The translations under genes and the position numbers were made by a program. The notes beneath the pieces were generated by a model. That model saw only the letters and a list, made by a program, of their open reading frames with translations, did no database searches and had not been told where the DNA came from. A DNA stretch of 64,000 nt from Geothermobacter ehrlichii (GTDB lineage: Bacteria; Desulfobacterota; Desulfuromonadia; Desulfuromonadales; Geothermobacteraceae): assembly GCF_008124615.1 (NCBI RefSeq), contig NZ_VNIB01000001.1:372001-436000 (forward strand), in the 5' to 3' direction. Below, piece by piece: positions 50,665-59,855 of the stretch (positions within the stretch are counted from its first letter, which is position 1; every line of letters begins with the position of its first letter).

Positions 50665-50691
50665 GGTATAGGGGGGGGGGCGGCAAGTCAA
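50665..50691 (-). promoter_or_regulatory. Candidate mazG promoter with a ten-C tract as spacer
   Basis: On the minus strand TTGACT (50691-50686), a 15-nt spacer (50685-50671) made of TGCCG plus ten C, then TATACC (50670-50665). The hexamers match 5/6 and 4/6. The predicted start near 50658 gives a leader of about 34 nt to the GTG at 50624. The spacing is 2 nt short of the optimum, so tract slippage could change promoter strength. Confidence 0.5.
50671..50680. repeat. Homopolymer of ten G (ten C on the mazG strand)
   Basis: Ten consecutive G in the gap between mazG and yceD, the longest mononucleotide run I noticed in the window. It forms the -10 side of the candidate mazG promoter spacer. 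Confidence 0.9.
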
Positions 50692-50786
50692 CGCAGGAAT
50701 GGCGGCCGGGAAATGCCTTGCAAATTTATCGGGAATGGGCTAATAAAAAACGGCCTTCGGCAGGGGAGGAAAGTCCTGCTTTTCTC

Positions 50787-50814
50787 TTGACATGCCTTCG
50801 GCAGGTCTTATACT
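50787..50814 (+). promoter_or_regulatory. Sigma-70 promoter of the yceD-rpmF-plsX-fab operon
   Basis: TTGACA (50787-50792), 16 bases, TATACT (50809-50814); 6/6 and 5/6 matches. The predicted start near 50821 is about 23 nt before the TTG start codon of the yceD-like gene. Confidence 0.75.
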
Positions 50815-50843
50815 ACGCGCTCTCGCATGGAGGGCAGGTAATT

Positions 50844-51419
50844 TTGTTTCAGCTCGAGTGGGATGATGTCAGGGATGCGGGCCTGAACGAGGTCTGGGAG
50901 GATGACGCCTCCTCGTTTCCAGTTCTGCAGGCACTTGTAGACGAGGGCGTCTGCACCTTTTCCGAGCCCGTTCGCGCGGAGATCCACGCCCGCCGGCTGG
51001 TCGACATGCTCGAGGTCGACGGCTGGATAGCGACTTCCGTCCGGCTCGGCTGCAGCCGCTGTCTGGCCGACTTCTCCCGCCAGCTGCACGCCGTGTTCCG
51101 TCTGACCTTTACCCGTGAGCTGCCGGTGATCGCCGATGTCGGCGAAGAGACGGACGAGGAAGGCGTCGAGCTGACGCCCGACGAGCTGGGGCTGATTCAC
51201 GTCGAGGGCGAACAGATCGATCTGCGTTCGCTGCTGGCTGAGCAGATTGTGCTCGAGCTGCCGGCCAAGCCGTTGTGCCGGCACGACTGCGCCGGGCTCT
51301 GCCCCCATTGCGGCAGGGATCTCAATGCCGGTCGCTGCAGTTGCGAGGCTCCGGTTTTCAACAACCGCTTCGCTGCTTTGAAGGATTTGAAGATTCCGTC
51401 TGCCGACGAGGACGACTGA
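50844..51419 (+). CDS. yceD: YceD family (DUF177) protein
   Basis: The frame begins well upstream, but the promoter at 50787-50814 limits the start; TTG 50844 (MFQLEWDDVRDAGL, with GGAGG 10 nt upstream) is my choice, giving 191 residues. Motifs of the family: LGCSRCLADF, an acidic middle part, EGEQIDLRSLLAEQIVLELP and the metal-binding-like CRHDCAGLCPHCGRDL. YceD proteins usually precede rpmF and affect 23S rRNA abundance or assembly; the mechanism is not settled. Confidence 0.88.
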   Translation: MFQLEWDDVRDAGLNEVWEDDASSFPVLQALVDEGVCTFSEPVRAEIHARRLVDMLEVDGWIATSVRLGCSRCLADFSRQLHAVFRLTFTRELPVIADVGEETDEEGVELTPDELGLIHVEGEQIDLRSLLAEQIVLELPAKPLCRHDCAGLCPHCGRDLNAGRCSCEAPVFNNRFAALKDLKIPSADEDD

Positions 51420-51503
51420 GGCTGCGCAGACGTCTTCCGGGCAGGCCCGCATAAAAAAACAATCAAATCCCGGACCCTCGCTTCCGGGTAAGGAGCAGAA
51501 CCG

Positions 51504-51683
51504 ATGGCAGTGCCAAAGAAGAAAACGTCGAAATCGAAACGGGACATGCGCCGCGCCCATGACAGCCTGACCCCGCCCGGCGTCTCGACCTGCCCCCAGT
51601 GCAACGAACCGAAACAGCCCCATCGTGTGTGCCCCAACTGCGGGTTCTACAAGGGCAAAGAGATTCTGAGCGGCGAGGATTGA
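51504..51683 (+). CDS. rpmF: 50S ribosomal protein L32
   Basis: A 59-residue protein starting at ATG 51504 ([19 protein letters not shown]). It has the L32 zinc-ribbon pairs CPQC and CPNC. AAGGAG lies 9 nt upstream. The position between yceD and plsX is the usual place. Confidence 0.96.
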   Translation: MAVPKKKTSKSKRDMRRAHDSLTPPGVSTCPQCNEPKQPHRVCPNCGFYKGKEILSGED

Positions 51684-51693
51684 GGGGTTTCGC

Positions 51694-52749
51694 TTGAAGG
51701 GGAAAATCACTGTCGCCGTCGATGTTATGGGTGGAGACAACGCCCCGGCCGTCGAGGTTGCGGGCGCTGTCGCTGCTTGCCGGCGATGGGGAATTCCAGT
51801 GGTTCTTGTCGGTGATTCGGACCGCATCGCGCAGGAGCTCTCTTCCCACGCCACGGATGGCCTTTCCATAACCATCCAGCATGCCAGCGAGGTCGTCGGG
51901 ATGCACGATTCGGCATCCGACGCTATCCGCAAGAAGAAGGACTCCTCCATCCGGGTCGCTTTCGAACTGGTCAAGCGTGGCGAGGCACAGGCCGTGGTCA
52001 GTGCCGGCAATTCCGGTGCCACCATGGCTGCCGGCATGTTCATTCTCAAGCGGATTCCAGGGATTGAACGACCGGCGATCGCCGCCATTATGCCCAATCT
52101 GGTCAACGAGACCATGGTGCTCGACGCCGGCGGCAATGTCGATTGCCGTCCGCGGCACCTGAGCCGCTTTGCTCTAATGGGGGCGGTCTACTCGAAGCTG
52201 GTTCTCGGCAAGGAGGATCCGCGTGTCGGGCTGCTTTCCAACGGCGAGGAGGAGAGCAAGGGCAACGAGCTGACCCGTGAGGCGCACACGCTTCTCACAC
52301 GTTCCGACATCAACTACGTCGGTTACGTCGAGGGGCGCGACATCTACAACGGTTCGGTCGATGTCGTCGTCTGCGACGGTTTTGTCGGCAACGTGGTGCT
52401 GAAGACCTCCGAAGGCCTGGCAGAGGCCCTTGCCACCATGCTGCGCCAGGAGATGTCGGGCAGTCTTCTTGCCAAGCTCGGCTACCTTCTCGCCCGTCCT
52501 GCCTTCCGGCGGTTCCGCAAGAAAATCGATTACGCCGAATACGGCGGCGCGCCGCTTCTGGGGGTGGCCGGCACCGGCATGATCTGTCACGGCGGTTCCA
52601 ACGAAAAGGCGATCATGAACGCCGTCAAGCTCGCCGCCGACTATGTGGAGAAGAATGTCAATCAAACCCTTGAAGAAGCGCTGAGTGTTGTCACGGCCAG
52701 CGAACAGTCCGCTATGGATGACGGGCAGCCGGCCATTAACGGTGCCTGA
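51694..52749 (+). CDS. plsX: Phosphate acyltransferase PlsX
   Basis: PlsX (351 residues) makes acyl-phosphate from acyl-ACP for phospholipid synthesis. The start is TTG 51694 (GAGGGG upstream). Motifs: [12 protein letters not shown] at the start, [14 protein letters not shown], and [22 protein letters not shown] near the end. The length is standard. It starts the lipid synthesis block. Confidence 0.96.
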   Translation: MKGKITVAVDVMGGDNAPAVEVAGAVAACRRWGIPVVLVGDSDRIAQELSSHATDGLSITIQHASEVVGMHDSASDAIRKKKDSSIRVAFELVKRGEAQAVVSAGNSGATMAAGMFILKRIPGIERPAIAAIMPNLVNETMVLDAGGNVDCRPRHLSRFALMGAVYSKLVLGKEDPRVGLLSNGEEESKGNELTREAHTLLTRSDINYVGYVEGRDIYNGSVDVVVCDGFVGNVVLKTSEGLAEALATMLRQEMSGSLLAKLGYLLARPAFRRFRKKIDYAEYGGAPLLGVAGTGMICHGGSNEKAIMNAVKLAADYVEKNVNQTLEEALSVVTASEQSAMDDGQPAINGA

Positions 52750-52764
52750 GGGAGGTTCATTGTC

Positions 52765-53745
52765 ATGCTGAGAGCGCGTATTACCGGAACCGGGTCCTAC
52801 CTGCCAAAAAAGATTCTGAGCAACCACGACCTGGAAAAGATGGTCGATACCTCCGATGAGTGGATAACGACCCGGACCGGCATCCGGGAACGGCGCGTGG
52901 CTGCCGATTCGGAAGCGACATCCGATCTGGCCGTCAATGCCGCGCGACGGGCGCTGGAGATGGCGGGGGTCGCTCCCGAGGAGATCGACTATCTCGTCGT
53001 CGGCACCATTACTGGCGATTTTCCCTGGCCGGCGACCGCCTGCCTGGTGCAGGATCGGCTCGGGGCGAAGAACGCCTTCGCCGTTGATGTGTCTGCGGCC
53101 TGCAGCGGTTTTATCTATGCTCTCGATTCCGCTGTCAAGCAAGTCGTCAGTGGCGCGGTCGGCAAGGCGCTGGTGATCGGGGCCGAGGTGTTGACCCGGA
53201 TCATGGACTGGACCGACCGTAACACCTGCGTACTGTTCGGCGATGCCGCCGGCGCGGTTGTTGTCGAGGCGACCGATGGCGGTTCCGGCGTGCTTTCCAC
53301 CCATCTTCATTCCGACGGCAGCTACTGGGAGCTTCTCTATCAGCCCGGATTCGGCACCCGTCACCCGGTCAGCGAGCAGGGGATCAAGGAGCGGATCCCC
53401 TTCCTGAGGATGCAGGGGAACGAGGTTTTCAAGGTCGCTGTCCGCTCCATGACCGAAGTCGCCGAGGAGGCGCTCGCCGCCAACGGCATCAAGGCCGGCG
53501 ACCTGCGTCTGTTCATCCCGCACCAGGCCAATATCCGCATTCTCGATGCCGTCGCCAAGCGGCTCGGTCTCGGCGAAGACCAGGTCTTCGTCAATGTGCA
53601 CAAGTACGGCAACACCTCGGGCGCGACCATTCCCGTCGCTCTGGACGAGGCCAATCGCCAGGGGATGCTGAAAGAAGGCGACCTGGTGCTGCTCGACGCC
53701 TTCGGCGGCGGCTTTACCTGGGGCTCGGTCCTCATTCGCTGGTAA
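52765..53745 (+). CDS. fabH: Beta-ketoacyl-ACP synthase III FabH
   Basis: FabH (326 residues) starts fatty acid synthesis by condensing acetyl-CoA (or another short acyl-CoA) with malonyl-ACP. The catalytic Cys is in VDVSAACSGFIYAL, the His in PHQANIRILDAV and the Asn in GNTSGATIPVAL. GGAGG lies 9 nt upstream of the ATG. Preference for straight or branched primers cannot be told. Confidence 0.97.
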   Translation: MLRARITGTGSYLPKKILSNHDLEKMVDTSDEWITTRTGIRERRVAADSEATSDLAVNAARRALEMAGVAPEEIDYLVVGTITGDFPWPATACLVQDRLGAKNAFAVDVSAACSGFIYALDSAVKQVVSGAVGKALVIGAEVLTRIMDWTDRNTCVLFGDAAGAVVVEATDGGSGVLSTHLHSDGSYWELLYQPGFGTRHPVSEQGIKERIPFLRMQGNEVFKVAVRSMTEVAEEALAANGIKAGDLRLFIPHQANIRILDAVAKRLGLGEDQVFVNVHKYGNTSGATIPVALDEANRQGMLKEGDLVLLDAFGGGFTWGSVLIRW

Positions 53746-53773
53746 TCGGCAACGTAAAAGGGGAGACGACGAT

Positions 53774-54694
53774 ATGCTGGCATTCGTTTTTCCGGGACAG
53801 GGGTCCCAGGCCGCCGGGATGGGCAAGGATCTGGCCGAGCGGTTTGCCGTCGCCCGCGAGACCTTTGAACAGGCCAACGACGCCCTTGGCTTCGATCTGG
53901 CGTCCCTCTGCTTCGACGGCCCGGATGAAGATCTGAAACTGACCGAAAACACGCAGCCCGCCATTCTGACCCACAGCATCGCGGCGCTGCGCGTTCTGCA
54001 GCAGGAGACCGGCCTGCAACCCGATCTGGTGGCCGGGCATTCGCTGGGCGAATATTCGGCTCTGGTCTGCGCCGGCGCCCTCGATTTCGCCGACGCCGTC
54101 CGCACCGTCCGCGACCGTGGCCGCTTCATGCAGGAGGCCGTTCCGGTCGGGCAGGGGGCGATGGCGGCGATCATCGGCCTCGACCCCGGCCTTTTGCAGC
54201 AGGTCTGCGACGAGGCGGCCGATGGCGAGATCGTTGCTCCCGCCAACTTCAACAGTCCGGGGCAGGTGGTCATCGCCGGTCATGCCGCGGCGGTGGAACG
54301 GGCCGTCGCCCTGGCCAGGGAGAAGGGGGCGAAACGAGCGCTTCCTTTGCCGGTCAGTGCCCCCTTCCATTGCCCGCTGATGCAGCCGGCGGCCGACCGG
54401 CTGGCCGCGGTTCTCGACCAGGTCACCGTCCGCGGCTTGCAGGTTCCGGTGGTGACCAATGTCGAGGCGCAGGTCAACCGGGATGCAGGCCGGGTGCGGG
54501 AACTGCTCGTTGCCCAGGTCTGTGCGCCGGTTCGCTGGGAAGAGAGCGTTGGCTGCATGGTCGGGCAGGGTGTGGATCGCTTTATCGAGATCGGTCCGGG
54601 CAAGGTTCTGGCCGGCCTGATCAAGCGTATGGCCCGTGGCACGCGCATCGAAACGTTCGGCACCACCGCCGAACTCGACGCCCTCCGATCCTGA
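53774..54694 (+). CDS. fabD: Malonyl-CoA:ACP transacylase FabD
   Basis: FabD (306 residues) loads malonyl groups onto ACP. It shows FVFPGQGSQAAGMG at the start, the active-site Ser in VAGHSLGEYSAL, and the conserved VSAPFHCPLM with the catalytic His. It is full length. fabH lies 28 nt upstream and fabG follows. Confidence 0.97.
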   Translation: MLAFVFPGQGSQAAGMGKDLAERFAVARETFEQANDALGFDLASLCFDGPDEDLKLTENTQPAILTHSIAALRVLQQETGLQPDLVAGHSLGEYSALVCAGALDFADAVRTVRDRGRFMQEAVPVGQGAMAAIIGLDPGLLQQVCDEAADGEIVAPANFNSPGQVVIAGHAAAVERAVALAREKGAKRALPLPVSAPFHCPLMQPAADRLAAVLDQVTVRGLQVPVVTNVEAQVNRDAGRVRELLVAQVCAPVRWEESVGCMVGQGVDRFIEIGPGKVLAGLIKRMARGTRIETFGTTAELDALRS

Positions 54695-54735
54695 AATTCG
54701 CACTGAAATCCGCTTAAGCAAGGAGATTGTTCGAC

Positions 54736-55473
54736 ATGCCCGCAGGAAAGATTGCCCTGGTCACCGGTGCTTCCCGAGGAATCGGTCGTGCCATCGCTAT
54801 CGAGCTGGCGGCCCGCGGGGCCAAAATCGCCGCCGCCGGCCGCGACCGCGAGGCTTTGGAGGGGGTCGCGGAAGCGATCTGCCAGGCCGGTTCCGAGGCC
54901 CTGATCGTCACCGGCGATATCAGCTCGGCCGCTTCCGTCGACGATATGGTGAAAAAGACCCTGGAGCATTTCGGGCGGATCGATATACTGGTGAACAATG
55001 CCGGACTGACCCGGGACGGCCTGCTGCTGCGCATGAAGGACCAGGACTGGGACGCGGTCATGGACGCCAACCTCAAGGGCGCTTTCATGCTGACGCGGGC
55101 TGTGGCCAAATCGATGACCAGGCAGCGTTACGGCCGGATCATCAACATCAGTTCCGTCGTCGGCGAGATGGGCAATCCCGGTCAGGCCAACTATTGCGCC
55201 AGCAAGGCCGGCATGATCGGGCTGACCAAGTCGAACGCCAGGGAACTGGCCCGGCGGAATATCACCGTCAATGCGGTGACTCCCGGCTTTATCGTAACCG
55301 CCATGACCGATGCCATGACCGACAAGGCCAGGGAAGAGCTGGTACAGCAGATTCCCATCGGCCGTCTCGGTACCCCCGAAGATGTGGCTGTCGCCGTTGC
55401 CTTCCTGGCTTCCGAGGCGGCGGGCTACATCACCGGACAGGTGCTTGGCGTCAACGGCGGGATGTATATGTAG
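54736..55473 (+). CDS. fabG: 3-oxoacyl-ACP reductase FabG
   Basis: FabG (245 residues) reduces 3-ketoacyl-ACP with NADPH. ATG 54736 (MPAGKIALVTGASRGIGRAIA) is preferred; AAGGAG is 10 nt upstream, while the in-frame TTG 9 nt earlier is too close to it. It has the Rossmann motif TGASRGIG, NNAGLTRDGLLLRM, catalytic Ser in INISSVVGEMG and the YxxxK in YCASKAG. Confidence 0.97.
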   Translation: MPAGKIALVTGASRGIGRAIAIELAARGAKIAAAGRDREALEGVAEAICQAGSEALIVTGDISSAASVDDMVKKTLEHFGRIDILVNNAGLTRDGLLLRMKDQDWDAVMDANLKGAFMLTRAVAKSMTRQRYGRIINISSVVGEMGNPGQANYCASKAGMIGLTKSNARELARRNITVNAVTPGFIVTAMTDAMTDKAREELVQQIPIGRLGTPEDVAVAVAFLASEAAGYITGQVLGVNGGMYM

Positions 55474-55547
55474 AGTTGACGACGAACGGTCAACTATCCA
55501 AAAGATCGGTTTGCGAAAACCGATATCAACCGAGGAGGTAACAAGTT

Positions 55548-55781
55548 ATGGCTTCTGTTGAAGAACGTGTAAAGCAGATTGTCGCCGAGCAGCTTGGCGT
55601 CGACGAGGCTCAGGTCACCCCCGAGGCTTCTTTCATGGATGACCTCGGTGCCGATTCCCTCGACACCGTCGAACTGGTCATGGCTCTGGAAGAGGAATTC
55701 GACATCGAAATTTCCGACGAGGACGCCGAGAAGATCCAGAAGGTTCAGGACGCCATCGACTACATCAACGAAAACTCCTGA
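55548..55781 (+). CDS. acpP: Acyl carrier protein
   Basis: AcpP (77 residues) carries the growing acyl chain on phosphopantetheine attached to Ser in the motif [18 protein letters not shown]. It is acidic and full length. GGAGG lies 9 nt upstream. Directly after it is a long stem-loop. Confidence 0.98.
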   Translation: MASVEERVKQIVAEQLGVDEAQVTPEASFMDDLGADSLDTVELVMALEEEFDIEISDEDAEKIQKVQDAIDYINENS

Positions 55782-55788
55782 AAACAAT

Positions 55789-55820
55789 GAGCACGAAGGC
55801 CCGACCGGGCCTTCGTGCTC
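55789..55820 (+). repeat. Perfect 14-bp stem-loop between acpP and fabF
   Basis: GAGCACGAAGGCCC (55789-55802) and its reverse complement (55807-55820) flank the loop GACC. No U-tract follows. It may stabilise the abundant acpP message or dampen read-through into fabF. Confidence 0.7.
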
Positions 55821-55876
55821 ACCCGCTGTCGGTCGGGTGGGATGCCCGGCCACCCCGGTGGAGGCTGGTGAACATC

Positions 55877-57115
55877 ATGCGAAGAGTTGTCATTACAGGG
55901 CTTGGAATCATATCCCCCTTGGGAACCGGACTGGACAAGAACTGGGACGCCCTGACCCAGGGAAAGTCCGGCATCGACCGGATCACATCCTTTGATGCAT
56001 CGGATTTGCCAACCCAGATCGCCGGCGAAGTCAAAGACTTCAACGCCGGAGATTTTATCGATAAGAAAGAACAGCGCAAGATGGACCTGTTCATCCAGTA
56101 CGCCGTGGCGGCCGCTGATATGGCGCTGGCGGATGCGGGTTTCACCATCGACGAGTCGAATGCCGAAAGGGTCGGCGTGCAGGTCGGTGCCGGTCTCGGC
56201 GGTCTGCCGACCATCGAGAAATACCACAAGGCGATGCTCGAGGGCGGATACAAGAAGATCTCGCCTTTCTTCATCCCCATGCTGATCATCAACCTTGCCC
56301 CCGGTTTCATCTCCATGCGGACCGGGGCCAAGGGACCGAACCTCTCGTCCGTTTCGGCCTGCGCCACCGGCACCCATTCCATCGGCGACGCCTTCCGCGT
56401 CATTCAGCGGGGTGATGCCGACGCCATGATCTGCGGCGGCGCCGAGTCGACCATTACCCCCCTGGGCATCGGCGGTTTCAACGTCATGAAGGCCCTTTCG
56501 ACCCGCAACGACGAGCCGGCGGCGGCCAGTAGGCCCTTCGAGAAGAGCCGTGACGGTTTTGTCATGGCCGAAGGCGCCGGCATTCTCTTCCTCGAAGAGT
56601 ACGAATCCGCCAAGAAGAGGGGAGCCCGCATCTACGCCGAGGTCGTTGGCTATGGCCTGACCGGTGATGCCTATCACCTGACCGCGCCCGCCCCGGGTGG
56701 CGAGGGTGCGGCCCGTTGCATGAAGATGGCGATCGACGGTGCCAGGGTTAACCCGGAAGAGGTCGACTACATCAACGCCCACGGTACATCGACGCCGTTC
56801 AACGATCTCTACGAAACCATGGCCATCAAGTCGGTTTTTGGCGACCATGCCAAAAAGTTGATGGTCAGCTCGACTAAGAGCATGACCGGTCATGCTCTTG
56901 GCGCCGCCGGCGGCATCGAGGCAGTCTATCTCGCCCTGACCATCGACCGGGGCGTGGTACCTCCCACCATCAACTACGACGAACCCGATCCGGAGTGCGA
57001 CCTTGACTACGTGCCGAACCAGGCGCGCGAGGCCGAGGTACGGGTCGGCCTGAGCAACTCCTTCGGATTCGGCGGCACCAATGCCACCCTTGTGTTCAGA
57101 AAGGTTGACGGATGA
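55877..57115 (+). CDS. fabF: Beta-ketoacyl-ACP synthase II FabF
   Basis: FabF (412 residues from ATG 55877, [16 protein letters not shown]) elongates acyl-ACP. The catalytic Cys is in [16 protein letters not shown], the His in [11 protein letters not shown] and [17 protein letters not shown] three codons earlier is a possible start because GGAGG is closer to it. Its stop overlaps the rpiB start (ATGA). Confidence 0.96.
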   Translation: MRRVVITGLGIISPLGTGLDKNWDALTQGKSGIDRITSFDASDLPTQIAGEVKDFNAGDFIDKKEQRKMDLFIQYAVAAADMALADAGFTIDESNAERVGVQVGAGLGGLPTIEKYHKAMLEGGYKKISPFFIPMLIINLAPGFISMRTGAKGPNLSSVSACATGTHSIGDAFRVIQRGDADAMICGGAESTITPLGIGGFNVMKALSTRNDEPAAASRPFEKSRDGFVMAEGAGILFLEEYESAKKRGARIYAEVVGYGLTGDAYHLTAPAPGGEGAARCMKMAIDGARVNPEEVDYINAHGTSTPFNDLYETMAIKSVFGDHAKKLMVSSTKSMTGHALGAAGGIEAVYLALTIDRGVVPPTINYDEPDPECDLDYVPNQAREAEVRVGLSNSFGFGGTNATLVFRKVDG

Positions 57116-57564
57116 TCGTGATCGGCAGCGACCATGGCGGTCTCGAGCTGAAAAACGCCATCGCCGACTATCTGCGCGAGCGGGATATCGAGGTTCTAGA
57201 CCTCGGCACGACGAACGGCAATTCCGTCGATTACCCCGATTTCGGGGAAAAGGTCGCCGGCATGGTGAGTAGCGGCGAGGCCGAGAAGGGGATACTGGTC
57301 TGCGGTACAGGCATCGGCATGTCGATCGTCGCCAACAAGTTTCCCGGAGTGCGTGCCGCCTTGGTCACTGACGAGTTCATGGCCCAGATGGCCAAGGAAC
57401 ACAACAACGCCAACGTTCTGGTCATGGGCGGGCGGGTTCTCTCCGCCGACCGGGCCACGGTGATGGTCGGGATCTGGCTCGATGCGAAATTCGAGGCCGG
57501 ACGGCACCAGCGGCGGCTCGACAAGATTGCCGAGCTGGAAAAAAAGCTCGGCTGCCGCGAGTAA
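57112..57564 (+). CDS. rpiB: Ribose-5-phosphate isomerase B
   Basis: RpiB (150 residues) interconverts ribose 5-phosphate and ribulose 5-phosphate. Motifs: [25 protein letters not shown], the catalytic Cys in [15 protein letters not shown] and [12 protein letters not shown]. It is the last gene of the lipid operon, and a hairpin follows. Its product feeds nucleotide and riboflavin synthesis downstream. Confidence 0.95.
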   Translation: MIVIGSDHGGLELKNAIADYLRERDIEVLDLGTTNGNSVDYPDFGEKVAGMVSSGEAEKGILVCGTGIGMSIVANKFPGVRAALVTDEFMAQMAKEHNNANVLVMGGRVLSADRATVMVGIWLDAKFEAGRHQRRLDKIAELEKKLGCRE

Positions 57565-57570
57565 AAAGGT

Positions 57571-57600
57571 GGGCAGGCGAGAGCCTGCCCAAGTTGTTTT
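57571..57600 (+). terminator. Weak hairpin terminator after rpiB
   Basis: GGGCAGGC (57571-57578), loop GAGA, GCCTGCCC (57583-57590), then AAGTTGTTTT. The stem is good but the T-tract is broken, so termination is probably partial. Confidence 0.55.
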
Positions 57601-57618
57601 ATCGGCTGCAAGAACGAA

Positions 57619-57636
57619 CCGGCGCCATGGCGCCGG
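57619..57636. repeat. Perfect 18-bp palindrome upstream of glyA
   Basis: CCGGCGCCATGGCGCCGG is its own reverse complement. It ends 24 nt before the glyA ATG and overlaps the probable leader. It could be an operator or an RNA hairpin. It has no resemblance to a glycine riboswitch. Confidence 0.6.
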
Positions 57637-57660
57637 GAAGAGTTGACCGGAGGCTTGACA

Positions 57661-58911
57661 ATGGAGAATCTGCTGCAGGATTTCGATCCCGAAATCGCCC
57701 GGGCCATTCGGCTCGAAACCGAACGCCAGGAATACAGCCTGGAGTTCATCGCGTCGGAAAACTTCGTCAGCGAGCGGGTGTTGCAGGCCCAGGGATCGGT
57801 GCTGACCAACAAGTATGCCGAGGGGTATCCCGGCAAGCGCTATTACGGCGGCTGCGAATTCGTCGACATGGCCGAACAGCTCGCCATCGAACGCGCCAAG
57901 CAGCTCTTCGGTGCCGAGCATGTCAATGTCCAGGCCCATTCCGGTTCCCAGGCCAACATGGCCGTCTACATGGCGGTCTGCCAGCCGGGCGATACGGTGC
58001 TGGGCATGAACCTGGCCCACGGGGGACACCTGACTCATGGTTCACCCGTCAACTTCTCCGGCAAGCTCTACAATGTCGTGCCCTACGGGGTGAAGAAAGA
58101 GACCGGCACCATCGATTACGACGAGGTGGAACGGCTGGCCCTCGAGCACAAGCCGAAACTGATCGTGGTTGGCGCCAGCGCCTATCCGCGGGTCATCGAT
58201 TTCGCCGCCTTTCGCGCCATTGCCGACAAGGTCGGCGCCGTGGTCATGGTCGACATGGCCCACATCGCCGGTCTGGTGGCGGCGGGAGAGCATCCAAACC
58301 CTGTCCCCCATGCCGAGTTCGTGACGACCACGACCCACAAGACGCTGCGCGGGCCGCGCGGCGGCATGATCCTCTGTACCGAGGAATGGGGCAAGAAGCT
58401 GAACAGCAACATCTTCCCCGGCATCCAAGGCGGTCCCCTGATGCATGTCATCGCCGCCAAGGCGGTCGCCCTGAAGGAGGCCCTGCAGCCCGAGTTCAAG
58501 GATTACGCCGCCCAGGTGGTCAAAAATGCCCGGGTGCTGGCCGAGGCCCTGGTCAGCCGGGGTTTCAACCTGGTTTCCGGTGGTACTGACAATCACCTGA
58601 TGCTGGTCGATTTCAGCGGCACCGAGCTGACCGGCAAAGTCGCCGAGCATACCCTCGAACAGGCGGGCATCACGGTCAACAAGAACGCAGTCCCCTTCGA
58701 TACCCGTTCGCCCTTCGTGACCAGCGGCATCCGCATCGGCACGCCGGCAACGACCACGCGCGGGCTGAAGGAGGCCGAGATGACCCAGGTCGGCGAATGG
58801 ATCGCCGAGGCCCTGAACAATATCGGCAACGAGCAGGTGCTGGCGCGGATCCGCAAGGAGGTGAAGGAGCTCTGCCAGCGCTTTCCGCTCTACGCTCACA
58901 GGCTGGTGTGA
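57661..58911 (+). CDS. glyA: Serine hydroxymethyltransferase
   Basis: GlyA (416 residues) makes glycine and methylene-THF from serine. The PLP lysine is in [15 protein letters not shown], and the start [17 protein letters not shown] and [13 protein letters not shown] are typical. GGAGG lies 7 nt upstream of ATG 57661. It starts the block that continues with dCMP deaminase and riboflavin genes. Confidence 0.97.
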   Translation: MENLLQDFDPEIARAIRLETERQEYSLEFIASENFVSERVLQAQGSVLTNKYAEGYPGKRYYGGCEFVDMAEQLAIERAKQLFGAEHVNVQAHSGSQANMAVYMAVCQPGDTVLGMNLAHGGHLTHGSPVNFSGKLYNVVPYGVKKETGTIDYDEVERLALEHKPKLIVVGASAYPRVIDFAAFRAIADKVGAVVMVDMAHIAGLVAAGEHPNPVPHAEFVTTTTHKTLRGPRGGMILCTEEWGKKLNSNIFPGIQGGPLMHVIAAKAVALKEALQPEFKDYAAQVVKNARVLAEALVSRGFNLVSGGTDNHLMLVDFSGTELTGKVAEHTLEQAGITVNKNAVPFDTRSPFVTSGIRIGTPATTTRGLKEAEMTQVGEWIAEALNNIGNEQVLARIRKEVKELCQRFPLYAHRLV

Positions 58912-58914
58912 TCG

Positions 58915-59379
58915 ATGCGACCGGGGTGGGACCGATATTTCATGGATATCGCCACCCTGGTGGCGAGTCGGTCGACCTGTCTGCGGCGACAGGTCGGCGC
59001 CGTGGTGGTCAAGGCGAAGAACATCCTGGCGACCGGCTACAACGGAACGCCATCCGGCATCACCCATTGCGAGGTGGCGGGCTGTCTGCGCGAGCAGCTG
59101 AAGGTGCCTTCCGGCCAGCGGCACGAGCTTTGCCGCGGCCTGCATGCCGAGCAGAACGCCATCATCCAGGCGGCCCGGCACGGGGTCAATCTCGATGGCG
59201 GTGTCCTCTACTGTACGCATTCGCCCTGCATCATCTGCAGCAAGATGCTGATCAACGCCGGTATCCGCAAGGTGGTCTACCTCGAGGGCTATCCGGACGA
59301 GCTGTCGCTGCAGATGCTGCAGGAAGCCGGAATCGAACTGGTACCCTTTTCCGCCGATGAGGAGGGAGACGAAGCATGA
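58915..59379 (+). CDS. dCMP deaminase (ComEB-like)
   Basis: This 154-residue zinc deaminase converts dCMP to dUMP. The zinc motif is HAEQNAII with [10 protein letters not shown], and the [27 protein letters not shown] start fits. It lies 3 nt after glyA; both contribute to thymidylate supply. It overlaps the nrdR start by 4 nt. Confidence 0.93.
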   Translation: MRPGWDRYFMDIATLVASRSTCLRRQVGAVVVKAKNILATGYNGTPSGITHCEVAGCLREQLKVPSGQRHELCRGLHAEQNAIIQAARHGVNLDGGVLYCTHSPCIICSKMLINAGIRKVVYLEGYPDELSLQMLQEAGIELVPFSADEEGDEA

Positions 59380-59855
59380 AATGTCCGTTTTGCGGCTTCG
59401 CTGACACCCGGGTGGTCGATTCCCGGCTGGGCAAGGATGGCAACAATATCCGTCGCCGGCGTGAATGCGCCGGTTGCGAAAAGCGCTTCACCACCTACGA
59501 GCGGATCGAGGAAACCCTGCCGCTGGTGATCAAGAAGGATGGCCGCCGGGAACCGTTCGATCGCACCAAGATCATCGCCGGCATGCAGCGGGCCTGCGAA
59601 AAACGGCCGGTTTCGATCGAAACCATCGAAAAGGCGGTTGACGGTCTTGAGCTGACCCTGCAGGAGAGCGGAAAGAAGGAGATCGAGGCCAGCCGCATCG
59701 GTGAAATGGTGATGGAAGTGCTGCATGACCTGGACGAGGTCGCCTACGTGCGGTTCGCCTCGGTCTACCGGCAGTTCAAGGACATCAACGAGTTCATGAA
59801 CGAGTTGCAGGAGCTGCTGGCCCAGAACCAGAAGGGTCCGAAACAGCGCGCCTGA
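59376..59855 (+). CDS. nrdR: Ribonucleotide reductase repressor NrdR
   Basis: NrdR (159 residues) is the ATP/dATP-sensing repressor of ribonucleotide reductase genes. The N-terminal zinc ribbon has CPFC and CAGC, followed by [11 protein letters not shown] and an ATP-cone domain starting [19 protein letters not shown]. No ribonucleotide reductase gene is in the window. The short tail after the ATP-cone is Gln/Lys-rich. Confidence 0.96.
   Translation: MKCPFCGFADTRVVDSRLGKDGNNIRRRRECAGCEKRFTTYERIEETLPLVIKKDGRREPFDRTKIIAGMQRACEKRPVSIETIEKAVDGLELTLQESGKKEIEASRIGEMVMEVLHDLDEVAYVRFASVYRQFKDINEFMNELQELLAQNQKGPKQRA

Noticed and set aside
57565-57660. Glycine riboswitch in front of glyA
   Set aside because: The 96-nt gap holds a terminator-like hairpin and an 18-bp palindrome only; it is too short for the tandem aptamers and lacks their conserved cores.
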